DNA of 64,000 nucleotides from Myxococcales bacterium UBA1660 (lineage in GTDB: Bacteria > Myxococcota_A > Polyangia > Polyangiales > Houyiibacteriaceae): assembly GCA_002320815.1 (NCBI GenBank), contig DCLA01000120.1:118590-182589 (forward strand), written 5' to 3'. The notes below the pieces were generated by a model. It did no database searches. It saw only the letters and a program-made list of their open reading frames with translations, and was not told the DNA's origin. The position numbers were made by a program, and so were the translations under genes. Shown here piece by piece: positions 27,580 through 37,492 of this stretch. Positions within the stretch are counted from its first letter, which is position 1. Each line of letters starts with the position of its first letter.

Positions 27580-28485
27580 TCAGTAGCGGCGCATCTGCAC
27601 CTTCTGCTTGGGGACGAACCCTTCCTTCTCGAGGACCTCGCGGGCGAGCCGCTTCACCTCGGGGTGGGTCCCCTTCTGCAGGAAGGCGCCGAGCTGGTTG
27701 GGATCGAGCTTGGCGAGGCGCATCATGGCCGTGCGCGCGCGGCCGCGCTTCTTGTCCCGGAGCGCGGCGAACATCTGCGCCCGGTAGAGCAGCGGCTTCA
27801 TCTCGGCGAACTCGTCCGAGCCGGCGGCGTCCGGGTCGTAGTCGGCCAGCAGGTCGTTGGCCTCCTTCACCTTGCCGGTGCGCGCGAAGCTCTCGGCGAT
27901 GATCGCCGCGTACATCGCCTTCTGCTTCGGCTGGGGCTGGGCGTCGAGCTTGATGTCGTCGGCGAGCTTCCGGGCGTCCTTGGCCCGGTTGTGCAGCAGG
28001 TACATCAGGCCGAGCTGGGCGCGGACGTCGTTCTGGAGGAGCTTCGGCGCCTTCTCGAGGTCGATCTCTTCCAGGACGCGCATGGCCTCCTTGGGGTCCT
28101 CCTGCCCGACGAGCTGCGCCTGGGCGAGCTTGCCCATCACGTCGTCGCCCTTGGCCTGGAGCGCGGCGATGGCCGCGTCGCGACCCTCGGCGTCGGTGGC
28201 GCCCTTGAGGATCTGCATGATGTCCGACGACTTCCGGGTGAGCCGCCAGATGTACACGCCGAAGCCCAGCGCGATCAGCGTGAGCACCCCGGCGACGCCG
28301 AGGCCCCAGTAGCCGATGTAGGGCGTGAGCATCCCCGCCACGACCCACAGGACGGCGAAGCCGATGCCGATCTGCACGATCAGCTTCCATGGGGTCTTGG
28401 GGCCCTCCATGTTGGCAAGGGCTTCGTTCATCTCGGCGCGCCGCGCGTCGGCGTCGGGGAGCTGGGGCTTCTTTCGCTTGGCCAC
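27580..28485 (-). CDS. Membrane protein with TPR-like cytoplasmic domain
   Basis: 301 residues. A Lys-rich N-terminus (MAKRKKPQ) precedes two transmembrane helices at about 33-52 and 57-80. The rest, about 90-300, is all-helical with TPR-like spacing (EAMRVLEEIDLEKAPKLLQNDVRAQLGLMYLLHNRA). It ends in a basic tail. Function is unknown. It follows the kinase gene by 30 bases and lies in the PilB-FHA-kinase series. It could be a membrane dock for that pathway, which is inference from position only. Confidence 0.8.
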   Translation of the reverse strand: MAKRKKPQLPDADARRAEMNEALANMEGPKTPWKLIVQIGIGFAVLWVVAGMLTPYIGYWGLGVAGVLTLIALGFGVYIWRLTRKSSDIMQILKGATDAEGRDAAIAALQAKGDDVMGKLAQAQLVGQEDPKEAMRVLEEIDLEKAPKLLQNDVRAQLGLMYLLHNRAKDARKLADDIKLDAQPQPKQKAMYAAIIAESFARTGKVKEANDLLADYDPDAAGSDEFAEMKPLLYRAQMFAALRDKKRGRARTAMMRLAKLDPNQLGAFLQKGTHPEVKRLAREVLEKEGFVPKQKVQMRRY

Positions 28486-28515
28486 GCCGTCCCCTACCCC
28501 GCGGGAGCCGACGTT

Positions 28516-29799
28516 TCAATCCGCGGAGGGCACCGAAGTCACAGCGGCCCGGAGCTCGACGAGGCTCGGCCGGGCCTCCGGCGCCGGTTGGGCGCACGCC
28601 GCGGCCAGCTCCGCGAGCCCCGCGTCGCTCGCGTCCGCCGCGGCGAGCATCTCGCGGAGGGTGACGCCCAGCGCGAAGACGTCCGCGCTCGGCTCGGCCG
28701 GCGCCCCGGCTCGCTGCTCGGGGGGCATGTAGCGCAGGGTGCCCTCCCCGAGGCCGGTGGCCGTCCGCGGGGTGTCGCCGATGGCCATGGCCAGGCCGAA
28801 GTCGGTGAGGACGATGCGGTCGTCGGGGCGGACCAGGAAGTTGGAGGGCTTCACGTCCCGGTGGACGAAGCCCCGGGCGTGCACGAAAGCCAGCGCTTCG
28901 AGCGCGGTGTCCATCCAGCGCCGGACCCGCGCGAGGGGCACCTGGCCCCGGCCGATCTCGCGGCGCACCGACCCGCCCTGGACCCACTCCATGGCGATGG
29001 CCCCGAGGCGCTCGTCGAGGTCGAAGATGCGCACCACGCCCGGATGTTCGATCTGCGCCGGGGTCCGAGCCTCGACCAGGAGCCGCTCCCGCTCCACGCG
29101 ACCTCGGCGGTGGTAGACCTTCAGGGCCACGCGCCGCTCGATGGCCAGATCCTGCGCGGCGAAGACCGTCCCGGCGCCCCCGCGACCCAGCTCCCGCTCC
29201 ACGCGATAGCGCCCCCGGGTCAGCGCCCCCTGGGTCGCGATGGTCGCGCCCGCGAGGTTCGCCTCGCGCCCCTTCGCCGAGCGCAGCCGCTCGGCCCGTA
29301 CCCGAGCGCGCGGAAAGTCCAGGTCGTGGGCGAGGATGCGCTCGTAGAGCGCCAATGCCGAGCGGGGGTCGCCCTGGCGCTCGTCGATCTCGGCGGCGAG
29401 CATCAGCGCTGCCAGGGGCGCGCCGCCGTCGGCGACCAGGGGGGCCAGGAGCTGGCGCGCGCCCCGGTCGTCGCCGCGCTCGGCCATGAGCTCGGCGGTC
29501 CGGAGGGCGAAGAGACCCAGATCGCTCCATCGCGCCAAGATCTTCCGCGCGAGCTCCAACCCCCGCGCGCCCTGGCCGCGCTCCTGGAGCGTCTCGAGCA
29601 GCTCCGCGGCCAGCGCCCCGTCGGGGGGCTCCGGCGCATCGACCAGGGCCGCCAGCCGCTGCTCGACGGTGGCGGGGGTCACGGGGGTCACAGCCGCCGC
29701 CGGCGATTTCGGTGGGTTCTCCGCGGCGGGCGGGGCCTTCGACTCGCGCCCCCCGTCCTCGCCGCCGGCCCAGTCCTTGAACCGCTTCCAGAGACTCAC
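28516..29799 (-). CDS. Ser/Thr protein kinase with N-terminal TPR-like region
   Basis: 427 residues. The first 190 are Pro/Ala-rich and then helical-repeat-like (residues 60-170). The kinase domain starts near 198. The glycine loop is LGRGGAGTVF at 204-213, Lys227 is in VALKVY, and the catalytic HRDVKPSN has Asp315 and Asn320. DFG is at 333-335 and MPPEQ replaces APE. All catalytic residues are present, so it should be active. No membrane helix is seen, unlike PknB-type kinases. Its start overlaps the FHA gene stop by four bases (ATGA), and the FHA protein is the obvious partner or substrate. Confidence 0.93.
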   Translation of the reverse strand: MSLWKRFKDWAGGEDGGRESKAPPAAENPPKSPAAAVTPVTPATVEQRLAALVDAPEPPDGALAAELLETLQERGQGARGLELARKILARWSDLGLFALRTAELMAERGDDRGARQLLAPLVADGGAPLAALMLAAEIDERQGDPRSALALYERILAHDLDFPRARVRAERLRSAKGREANLAGATIATQGALTRGRYRVERELGRGGAGTVFAAQDLAIERRVALKVYHRRGRVERERLLVEARTPAQIEHPGVVRIFDLDERLGAIAMEWVQGGSVRREIGRGQVPLARVRRWMDTALEALAFVHARGFVHRDVKPSNFLVRPDDRIVLTDFGLAMAIGDTPRTATGLGEGTLRYMPPEQRAGAPAEPSADVFALGVTLREMLAAADASDAGLAELAAACAQPAPEARPSLVELRAAVTSVPSAD

Positions 29800-30959
29800 G
29801 CGCCCAAGACCTCGACCAGGGCGCCGTCGACTTCGAGGCGGTCCTCCGCCAGGAGCACGATGGCCGCCGCCACCTTCTGGCGTCCCAGGCGAACCGCGGC
29901 CCCCGGATCCGGGGTGAACGTGGGCTGGCCTCCTTCGAAACGAAGACTCCCGCCCAGGGTCCCATGGCGCAGGTCCCCGAGACCCACGTAGGCGCGGAGA
30001 TCCCGGTCGAGGCCCCGGAGCACGTGCAGCTCGAGGAAGCCGTCGCGCATCCGAACCGCGACGGCCACGTCGTCGCCCAACCCGATCTCGGTGTCGCCAT
30101 CCAGCGCGAGCTCACCGGCGATGGGGATCCCCTGGAGCAGGGTCCCATTGCGGCTGCCGAGATCCGCGACGTACACCTGGCCCCCGTCGAGGCGAAGTCG
30201 CGTGTGCTGCCGGGAGACGCCGGTGCCGCGGACGACCAGGTCGCCCTCGCGGCCCAGGGTCACCTCGCCCGCGCCCACGAAGGAGACCTCCTGGCCCGCG
30301 TGGCGCAGGCGGACGCTGCGACCGCGCAGGAAGCGCGCCTCCAGCCGGCGGAGCAGGTCCGCCAGGGAGACGTCGTCCGGGCTCAGCGCGATGGCCCGCT
30401 CCAGGGCCTCCCGGGCCTCGAGCCGGGCGCCGACGGCGAGGGTCATCTCGTACTCGTTCACCAGCGAGCGCAGCTCGCGCTCCCGCCGCGCCTCGGCGGT
30501 GGACTCCTGGAGCAACGCCTCGAGCCGCTCGACGTCGCCGGCGCTCTGGAGACAGCGGGCCATGTCGTCCTTGCGGTCCAGGAGCTCGAACGCGGTCGCG
30601 GCCTCGGAGAAGCGCTCGGCGGCCTCGAGGCGCTCGGCGGCCTCTTCGAGTTGCTCCCGCTCTTCCCGGGTCGGCGTACCCGCCCGGCGCTGCCCGCGCT
30701 CCAGGAGGCTCATGCCGATCTGGGTCTGCACCTCCCGCCAGCGTGACTGGCCCGGCTCGAGCCAGCGGAGCGCGTCGCGGAGCGCCGCCAGCTTCGCGTC
30801 GGGATCCGTCTGCCGCGCCGCGTGGACCAGCAGCGCGCTCGCCGCCTCGTCGGGCAGGTCCGCCTCGGCGTAGAGTGCGGCCGCCGCCCGGTAGTCGCCC
30901 CGCCCCTCGGCGCGCCGGGCCTGCCGGTACGCGCCATCGAAGACCCTCAGCCAGCGCAT
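29796..30959 (-). CDS. FHA-domain protein with N-terminal helical repeats
   Basis: 387 residues. Residues 1-210 are Ala/Glu/Arg-rich helical repeats similar to TPRs. The FHA domain, which binds phosphothreonine, spans about 215-300. Gly236-Arg237, Ser249-Arg250 with His252, and Asn271-Gly272 are the conserved phosphopeptide-binding residues. A C-terminal beta-rich region, about 300-387, has no assignment and may be a second FHA-like fold (GLGDLRHGTLGGSLRF). It lies seven bases after pilB and overlaps the kinase gene. It may read kinase-driven phosphorylation for the pilus motor. Confidence 0.9.
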   Translation of the reverse strand: MRWLRVFDGAYRQARRAEGRGDYRAAAALYAEADLPDEAASALLVHAARQTDPDAKLAALRDALRWLEPGQSRWREVQTQIGMSLLERGQRRAGTPTREEREQLEEAAERLEAAERFSEAATAFELLDRKDDMARCLQSAGDVERLEALLQESTAEARRERELRSLVNEYEMTLAVGARLEAREALERAIALSPDDVSLADLLRRLEARFLRGRSVRLRHAGQEVSFVGAGEVTLGREGDLVVRGTGVSRQHTRLRLDGGQVYVADLGSRNGTLLQGIPIAGELALDGDTEIGLGDDVAVAVRMRDGFLELHVLRGLDRDLRAYVGLGDLRHGTLGGSLRFEGGQPTFTPDPGAAVRLGRQKVAAAIVLLAEDRLEVDGALVEVLGA

Positions 30960-30966
30960 CGCGCGG

Positions 30967-32670
<1,704 letters not shown>

Positions 32671-32677
32671 GGCCGCG

Positions 32678-32683
32678 ACATTA
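32678..32683 (-). promoter_or_regulatory. Extended -10 element directly upstream of pilB
   Basis: On the minus strand TGC precedes TAATGT, an extended -10 shape, and seven bases later comes the GTG start of pilB. This would give a transcript with almost no leader. No convincing -35 was found at 16-18 bases. The GTG also lacks a clear ribosome-binding site. Confidence 0.35.
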
Positions 32684-32873
32684 GCACGGCGCGCCAGCGA
32701 AATCGGGTGCCGATCGCGATACGACGCCGCTCTCGAAAGGCCCTGGAGGGGCGCTGGCCAACCCGTGCTGTCAACCGATCGTCCGCGCCGGAGGAGGATC
32801 GAAACCGTCGTGCGCGATCTCTCACGCCACCACGATCGCCATCGAACCCCTTGGGATCACGAGCGATTCCGTA

Positions 32874-32902
32874 ATGACCATACGTTGTCTGTGCACTATA
32901 TG
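32874..32902 (+). promoter_or_regulatory. Candidate sigma-70 promoter of the 84-residue protein gene
   Basis: ATGACC at 32874-32879 and TATATG at 32897-32902 are 17 bases apart, each four of six matches to consensus. The start codon follows about 47 bases later. The rest of the 279-base divergent region 32671-32949 shows no RNA gene or strong repeat. Confidence 0.4.
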
Positions 32903-32949
32903 GCGCGTCACGGATTGTCATGTCGCTCGCTGGGTGGTAGATCGCCCTC

Positions 32950-33204
32950 ATGCGTATCTCGAACAGTTTCTCCGAGGGCGAGATCCACGTTCTCGAGTTC
33001 ATCCTCCAGACGCTCCTCCGGGGCGGGAAGCCGAGCACGGCGGTTCGGAACAAGGACTTCGCCTCCCTCTATCGCAAGGTCGTCTCCATGCGGACCCGCG
33101 TGGAGGAGAAGAAGGAGAAGACCGCCGCCAAGGAGGTCTCCTCCGTGGGCACCATCGGCGCGGCGGACGACGACGAAGACGACACCCTCTCCCAGGTCGG
33201 CTGA
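32950..33204 (+). CDS. Small acidic-tailed protein divergent from pilB
   Basis: 84 residues of unknown function. The N-terminal half is a compact helical segment: FSEGEIHVLEFILQTLL at 7-23, then RNKDFASLYRKVVSMR. This is followed by a Lys/Glu coil and a low-complexity tail with DDDEDD. The N-terminal half has a coherent amphipathic pattern and good coding character, so I think it is real. It starts 280 bases from pilB on the opposite strand. Pairing through its helix and regulation of a neighbour are only guesses. No family was recognised. Confidence 0.65.
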   Translation: MRISNSFSEGEIHVLEFILQTLLRGGKPSTAVRNKDFASLYRKVVSMRTRVEEKKEKTAAKEVSSVGTIGAADDDEDDTLSQVG

Positions 33205-33225
33205 CGGCCTCCCATCGCTCGGTGA

Positions 33226-33254
33226 TTGACGCGCGGGCGGTGGGATCGTAGTCC
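33226..33254 (+). promoter_or_regulatory. Possible promoter of the pyrC-carA operon
   Basis: TTGACG at 33226-33231 is a five of six match to the -35 consensus. It is followed after 17 bases by TAGTCC, a poor -10, seven bases from the pyrC ATG. Weak evidence, listed because of the good -35 and the same short spacing seen at other genes here. Confidence 0.25.
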
Positions 33255-33261
33255 CGCGGCG

Positions 33262-34542
33262 ATGCTCGTCCTTCGCGGTGGGTGGGTCATCGACCCGAAC
33301 GAGGGCTTCGACGGCCAGGCCGACGTGCTCGTGCGCGACGGTCGGGTGGTGGAGTTCGGCGAGGCGGTCCCCGGGGGGGACCTCGACGCCGAGGTGATCG
33401 ACGTCACCGGTTGCTGGGTCGTCCCCGGGCTGGTCGACCTGCGCGCGCACCTGCGCGAGCCGGGCGACGAGCACGAGGAGGACATTGCCTCGGCGCTGGC
33501 GGCCGGCGCGCATGGGGGCTTCACCGCCCTCTGCGCGATGCCCGGGACCCGGCCCGTCAACGACACCCGCGCGGTCACCGAGCTGATCAAGGCGCGGGCG
33601 TCGTCCGTGGACGGGCCCGAGGTCTGGCCCTTCGGGGCCATCACCGTCGGGCTCCGCGGCGAGGCGCTCACCGAGATGGGCGAACTCCGGGAAGCCGGGT
33701 GCGTCGGCGTCACCGACGACCGCCGCTCGGTGACCCATGCCGGCCTTCTCCGCCGGGCGATGGAGTACGCGCGGACCTTCGACCTGGTCCTGGCCCAGCA
33801 CTGCGAGGAGCCTACCCTGGGGGCCGGCGCGATCATGCACGAGGGGCCCTTGAGCACGCGCCTCGGTCTGCGCGGCTCGCCCGCCGAGGCCGAGGAGGCC
33901 GCCGTGACCCGGGACCTGCGCATCGCCGAGCTCACCGGTGCGCGCTTCCACGTCTCCCACGTGTCCAGCGCCGGCGCGGTGGCCGCCATCCGCGAGGCCA
34001 AGGCCCGCGGGCAGCGGGTGACCGCGGACGTAACGCCGCACCACCTCACCTTCACCGACCAGGCCCTCGCCGAGTTCGACACCCATGCCAAGGTCCTGCC
34101 GCCGCTCCGCTCGACCGCCGACCGGGCCGCGCTCCGGGCGGGCCTCGCCGACGGGACCCTCGACGCCGTGGCCACCGATCACGCGCCCCACGCGGCCCTC
34201 GACAAGGACTGCGAGCTCGCCGAGGCGGCCTTCGGCATGATCGGGCTGGAGACCGCCCTGCCCTGTGTCTTGGCGCTGGTCCAGGAGGGCGTGCTGGACC
34301 GCACGCGCGCCATCGAGGCCCTCTCGACCGCCGCCGCCCGGGTCGTCGGCCGCGAGCGCTCGCTGCGCGGCAGCGACGCCGTCACGGTCATCGACCCCGA
34401 CCGCGAGTGGACGCCCAGCGACGCCACGCTACGTTCCAAGTCCCGCAACACTCCGCTCCTCGGGCAATCGCTCCGGGGGGCCGCGCGCCTCACCTTCGCC
34501 CGAGGCCGCATCGTCCACCGTAGCCCCAGCGAGCCGTCATGA
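33262..34542 (+). CDS. pyrC: Dihydroorotase (type I) with altered active-site residues
   Basis: 426 residues from ATG 33262. The amidohydrolase fold is clear and the numbering follows Aquifex dihydroorotase. The usual HxH metal pair at 61 and 63 is Arg61 and His63 (DLRAHLREPG). Asn95 of the MPNT substrate loop is Gly95 (MPGT). The other ligands look intact: Asp153 in VTDD, His181 in QHCEE, the His of HVSHVSS and the Asp of TDHAPH. Its role is closing carbamoyl-aspartate to dihydroorotate in pyrimidine synthesis, but losing one zinc ligand raises doubt about activity. It overlaps carA by four bases (ATGA). pyrB is not nearby. Confidence 0.85.
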   Translation: MLVLRGGWVIDPNEGFDGQADVLVRDGRVVEFGEAVPGGDLDAEVIDVTGCWVVPGLVDLRAHLREPGDEHEEDIASALAAGAHGGFTALCAMPGTRPVNDTRAVTELIKARASSVDGPEVWPFGAITVGLRGEALTEMGELREAGCVGVTDDRRSVTHAGLLRRAMEYARTFDLVLAQHCEEPTLGAGAIMHEGPLSTRLGLRGSPAEAEEAAVTRDLRIAELTGARFHVSHVSSAGAVAAIREAKARGQRVTADVTPHHLTFTDQALAEFDTHAKVLPPLRSTADRAALRAGLADGTLDAVATDHAPHAALDKDCELAEAAFGMIGLETALPCVLALVQEGVLDRTRAIEALSTAAARVVGRERSLRGSDAVTVIDPDREWTPSDATLRSKSRNTPLLGQSLRGAARLTFARGRIVHRSPSEPS

Positions 34543-35684
34543 CCGCGCCCTCCTCTTCGAGCGACTCTCCCCAGACCGCCTACATCGTCCTGGCGGACGG
34601 CACCCGCTTCGAGGGACGCCCGATGGGCGCCACCGGCGTCTCCATCGGCGAGGTGGTCTTCACCACCGGGATGACCGGCTACCAGGAGGTCCTCACCGAT
34701 CCCTCCTACTGCGGGCAAATCGTCACCATGACGGCCCCGCAGATCGGCAACACCGGGGTCAACGCCGACGACCTGGAGGCGACCGAGCCCCACGTCGCCG
34801 GCTTCGTGGTCCGGGAGCTCTCCCCCACCGTGAGCAACTGGCGGGCGACCGGCGACCTCGGCGCTCACCTGGCCGAGCACGGGATCGTGGGCATCGAGGG
34901 CGTCGACACCCGGGCGCTCACCCGACACATCCGCGACCACGGCGCCCAGATGGCGGCCATCGGCGCCGGTGATCCCGACGAGATGTTGGCGATGGCCCAG
35001 GCCGCCGCCCCGATGACCGGCCGGGACCTCACCGGCGAGGTGGCCACCACCGAGCGCTACGAGTGGACCGAGGGCACCGGCGTCTGGGGCGACGGGACCG
35101 AGCGGACGGAGCGGCCGCACGTGGTGGCCCTCGACTTCGGCGTGAAGCGCAACATCCTTCGCTGCCTCGTGGACGCCGGCTGCCGGGTCACCGTGGTCCC
35201 CGGCCGCACGCCGGCCGACGAGGTCCTGGCCCTGGAGCCCGACGGCATCTTCCTCTCCAACGGCCCCGGCGACCCCGCGGCGACCGAGTACGCCATCGCC
35301 ACCACCAAGGCGCTGCTGGGCAAGAAGCCCCTCTTCGGCATCTGCCTCGGTCACCAGATCCTCTCGCTGGCCCTCGGCGGCTCGACCTACAAGCTGAAGT
35401 TCGGCCACCGCGGCCTGAACCAGCCGGTGAAGAACCTCGAGAGCGGCCGGATCGAGATCACCACGCAGAACCATGGCTTCGCGGTCGACCCCGCGTCCCT
35501 CGAGGGCACGGCGAAGCTGACCCACCTGCACCTGAACGACGACACGTGCATGGGCGTCGAGGCGACCGAGCACGACGCCTTCAGCGTGCAGTACCACCCC
35601 GAGGCGGCGGCCGGCCCCCACGACGCGCGGTATCTCTTCGACCGCTTCGTGGCGAAGATGGACGCGCGCCGCGCCGCCCAGTGA
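34539..35684 (+). CDS. carA: Carbamoyl-phosphate synthase small (glutaminase) subunit
   Basis: 381 residues. CarA hydrolyses glutamine and passes ammonia to CarB. The N-terminal domain has GEVVFTTGMTGYQEVLTDPSYCGQ and NTGVN. The class I glutamine amidotransferase has the nucleophilic Cys in FGICLGHQ, plus SNGPGDP, and His and Glu in YHPEAAAGP. KFGHRGLNQPVK is also diagnostic. Its start overlaps pyrC, so the two are coupled. carB is not in the window. The stop overlaps the next GTG (GTGA). Confidence 0.97.
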   Translation: MTAPSSSSDSPQTAYIVLADGTRFEGRPMGATGVSIGEVVFTTGMTGYQEVLTDPSYCGQIVTMTAPQIGNTGVNADDLEATEPHVAGFVVRELSPTVSNWRATGDLGAHLAEHGIVGIEGVDTRALTRHIRDHGAQMAAIGAGDPDEMLAMAQAAAPMTGRDLTGEVATTERYEWTEGTGVWGDGTERTERPHVVALDFGVKRNILRCLVDAGCRVTVVPGRTPADEVLALEPDGIFLSNGPGDPAATEYAIATTKALLGKKPLFGICLGHQILSLALGGSTYKLKFGHRGLNQPVKNLESGRIEITTQNHGFAVDPASLEGTAKLTHLHLNDDTCMGVEATEHDAFSVQYHPEAAAGPHDARYLFDRFVAKMDARRAAQ

Positions 35685-36028
35685 CCACGCTCCGGCGCGC
35701 GGTCCTCGCGTCGGGCCTGCTCCTCGGCTGCGCCCGGGGTCCCGGCGTCGGGGACCTCGAGCCCTACGACCGGCCGGGCCTGCTGCTGCGCAACCGGAGC
35801 CCGGACATCCTCTGCGCCACCCACATCCACGCCAGCGGCCACGAGGACGACCTGGACCGGCTGGAGCCCGACGAGGTGATCCCGCCCGGCGGTAGCCGCT
35901 TCTTCCCGCTCGCCCCCGGCGCCCACGACGTCGCGCTGCTGGACTGCAACGGGGTGGTGGTGATGCACCGGGAAGAAGTGCAGGTCGCGGACGAGGGGGC
36001 CATGCTGACCTACGAGGAACGGAACTGA
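35681..36028 (+). CDS. Small predicted lipoprotein
   Basis: 115 residues from GTG 35681, which overlaps the carA stop by four bases. The signal VLASGLLLGC has a lipobox with Cys17. The mature region contains LLLRNRSPDILCATHIHASGH and ends in a beta-rich run (GAHDVALLDCNGVVVMHREEVQV). Two Cys in the mature part may pair. Function is unknown. It is followed by a one-base overlap (TGATG) with the next gene, so it belongs to the pyrC-carA transcript. Confidence 0.7.
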   Translation: MTTLRRAVLASGLLLGCARGPGVGDLEPYDRPGLLLRNRSPDILCATHIHASGHEDDLDRLEPDEVIPPGGSRFFPLAPGAHDVALLDCNGVVVMHREEVQVADEGAMLTYEERN

Positions 36029-36462
36029 TGGGGCTCAGCCGAGACGAGATCATCGCGCGCGCCGCCCGCGAGGTGGGCGCGAGCCCGGCGGTCGCCGTGG
36101 GGGACCTGGCCCGCGAGGCGGTCGCGCATCCCGCGGCGCACGGGGACGTGGCCCTGGTCGACGTGACCCGGGTGGATCCCCGGGGCCGCACCGACGGTCC
36201 CCCGGTCGAAGCGCGACGGGTGGTGGGGCTCACGCTGGCCTTCGACGCCTGCGTCGCCGACGCGCTGGCCGGCGTGGCCATCCATCGGCTCATCGGCCCC
36301 TTCGGCGTGGTCGACGTCCGCCCCGAGGGGCTGGTGGTGGTCGAGGTGGCCCTCGGGGTCAGCGCCAAGGATCTCCAGGAGCGCTCGACGGCGCCCATCC
36401 AGGCCGGCCCGAGCCTGGGTCCCGTCCGGCTGACCCCCGACGCGGGGACGCCGACACTTTGA
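36028..36462 (+). CDS. Shrunken CoA-transferase-subunit-B-like protein
   Basis: 144 residues. The N-terminus GLSRDEIIARAAREV matches the ALSRDEMARRIAREL start of the subunit B gene at 15202. The C-terminal part aligns with that protein too: ARRV at 62-65, HRLIGPFGVVDV at 86-97 and GLVVVEVALGVSAKDLQ at 101-117, against HQIVTDLCVLDV and GLVLRELAPGVTADEVR. The catalytic SENG segment and most of the core are missing, so it cannot be a transferase by itself. It may be a relic or a new ligand-binding protein. The alignment is by eye. It overlaps both neighbours and uses the same operon. Confidence 0.6.
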   Translation: MGLSRDEIIARAAREVGASPAVAVGDLAREAVAHPAAHGDVALVDVTRVDPRGRTDGPPVEARRVVGLTLAFDACVADALAGVAIHRLIGPFGVVDVRPEGLVVVEVALGVSAKDLQERSTAPIQAGPSLGPVRLTPDAGTPTL

Positions 36463-37460
36463 GACCCATCGGCCTTTCCCTCGTCTTCGCGCTCGCTCTC
36501 TGCTCGACCCTCGCCGCGGCGCAGGGGGCGCGCGACCCGGGTGCGGTCCGCCACGAGGCCCGCGCCCGCGCCAGCCTGGAGCGCGGCGCGCTCCGGCCCG
36601 CGGAGCGCGCGCTGAGTCGCTGGATCGCCGTGGACCCTGCCGACCCCCTCTTGGCCGAGGTGGTCCTCTCGCGGATCCCGCCCACCGCCGCCGAGGCCGC
36701 GGCGCTCCCGGCGCCGGAAGCGGAGGCCCGGGGCGTCTGGGTCCAGGAGTGGCTCGAGCGCCTCACGCCCACCGATCCCCTCCCGCTCGCCCGGGGCCGG
36801 GCTTGGGCTCTCGCCGTCGCCGGTGACCTCCCCGCGGCCCTCGCCGCGCTCGCCCGCGTCGTCGGCGTCCACGACGAGGCGGGCGCGCTCGCCCTGCGCC
36901 GCCTCGCGGCCCTCGCCATCCACCGCGGGGCGCTCCCGCTGGCCGAACACGCCTTGGCGCTGGCCCAGCGAGCCTGGAGCGACGACCCCGCGGTGGGCCG
37001 CGACCGCGCCGCGCTGCACCTCGCCCTGGGAGAACCGCGTGAAGCGGTCCGACTGCTCCGCGCCGAGCTGGTCCATCGCCCCGACCATCGGGGGCTGCGC
37101 GACGACCTCGCCGGCGCGCTCCTGGCCGACGGGCAACCGGGGGCGGCCTACCGCGAGTGGTCCCGATTGGCGACGGTCGGCGCGGGGGAAGACGCCGGAC
37201 GCCTCCAGCGCGCCGCGGGCCGCGCTGCCCTCGCCCTGGGTCGCCCGGAGCTGGCCCGGGTGGCCAGCCGCCGGGCCCTGGCCGTGGACCGGGGCGACGG
37301 CGAGGCGCGGCTCCTCCTGGGGCTGGCTCTCGCCGCCCAGGGTCACCTCGCCGCAGCCCGGAACGAGCTGTCGGAGGCGCGCGCGCTCTTGGGGGGCGAC
37401 CTCCGGGTCGAGCGCGCCTTGGAGAGCCTCGAGGAGCGCTCCGAGGCGGGCGCGAGGTGA
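36459..37460 (+). CDS. Exported TPR-repeat protein
   Basis: 333 residues from TTG 36459, overlapping the previous stop as TTGA. The signal peptide LSLVFALALCSTLAAAQG ends near residue 23. The rest is Ala/Leu/Arg-rich paired helices with TPR spacing, for instance LPLAEHALALAQRAW, EPREAVRLLRAELVHRP and GHLAAARNELSEAR, giving about six to seven repeats. It probably acts as a periplasmic scaffold or part of an envelope complex. No catalytic motif was seen. It is the last gene of the pyrC operon. Confidence 0.75.
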   Translation: MRPIGLSLVFALALCSTLAAAQGARDPGAVRHEARARASLERGALRPAERALSRWIAVDPADPLLAEVVLSRIPPTAAEAAALPAPEAEARGVWVQEWLERLTPTDPLPLARGRAWALAVAGDLPAALAALARVVGVHDEAGALALRRLAALAIHRGALPLAEHALALAQRAWSDDPAVGRDRAALHLALGEPREAVRLLRAELVHRPDHRGLRDDLAGALLADGQPGAAYREWSRLATVGAGEDAGRLQRAAGRAALALGRPELARVASRRALAVDRGDGEARLLLGLALAAQGHLAAARNELSEARALLGGDLRVERALESLEERSEAGAR

Positions 37461-37485
37461 AAGGTCGGCGGACCGGCCCTATACT
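37457..37485 (+). promoter_or_regulatory. Promoter candidate for a leaderless transcript
   Basis: GTGAAA at 37457-37462 and TATACT at 37480-37485 are 17 bases apart, with four of six and five of six matches. Only seven bases separate the -10 from the ATG at 37493, so transcription should begin at or next to the start codon. Confidence 0.45.
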
Positions 37486-37492
37486 TCGACCG

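Noticed and set aside
32769..32774. Exact TTGACA upstream of pilB on the minus strand
   Set aside because: At 16-18 bases downstream the sequence is CCCCTC-like, with no -10 element, so it is probably chance.
34179..37346. 1055-codon open frame antisense to pyrC, carA and the small genes
   Set aside because: It crosses several well-supported genes with coupled starts and has low-complexity composition.
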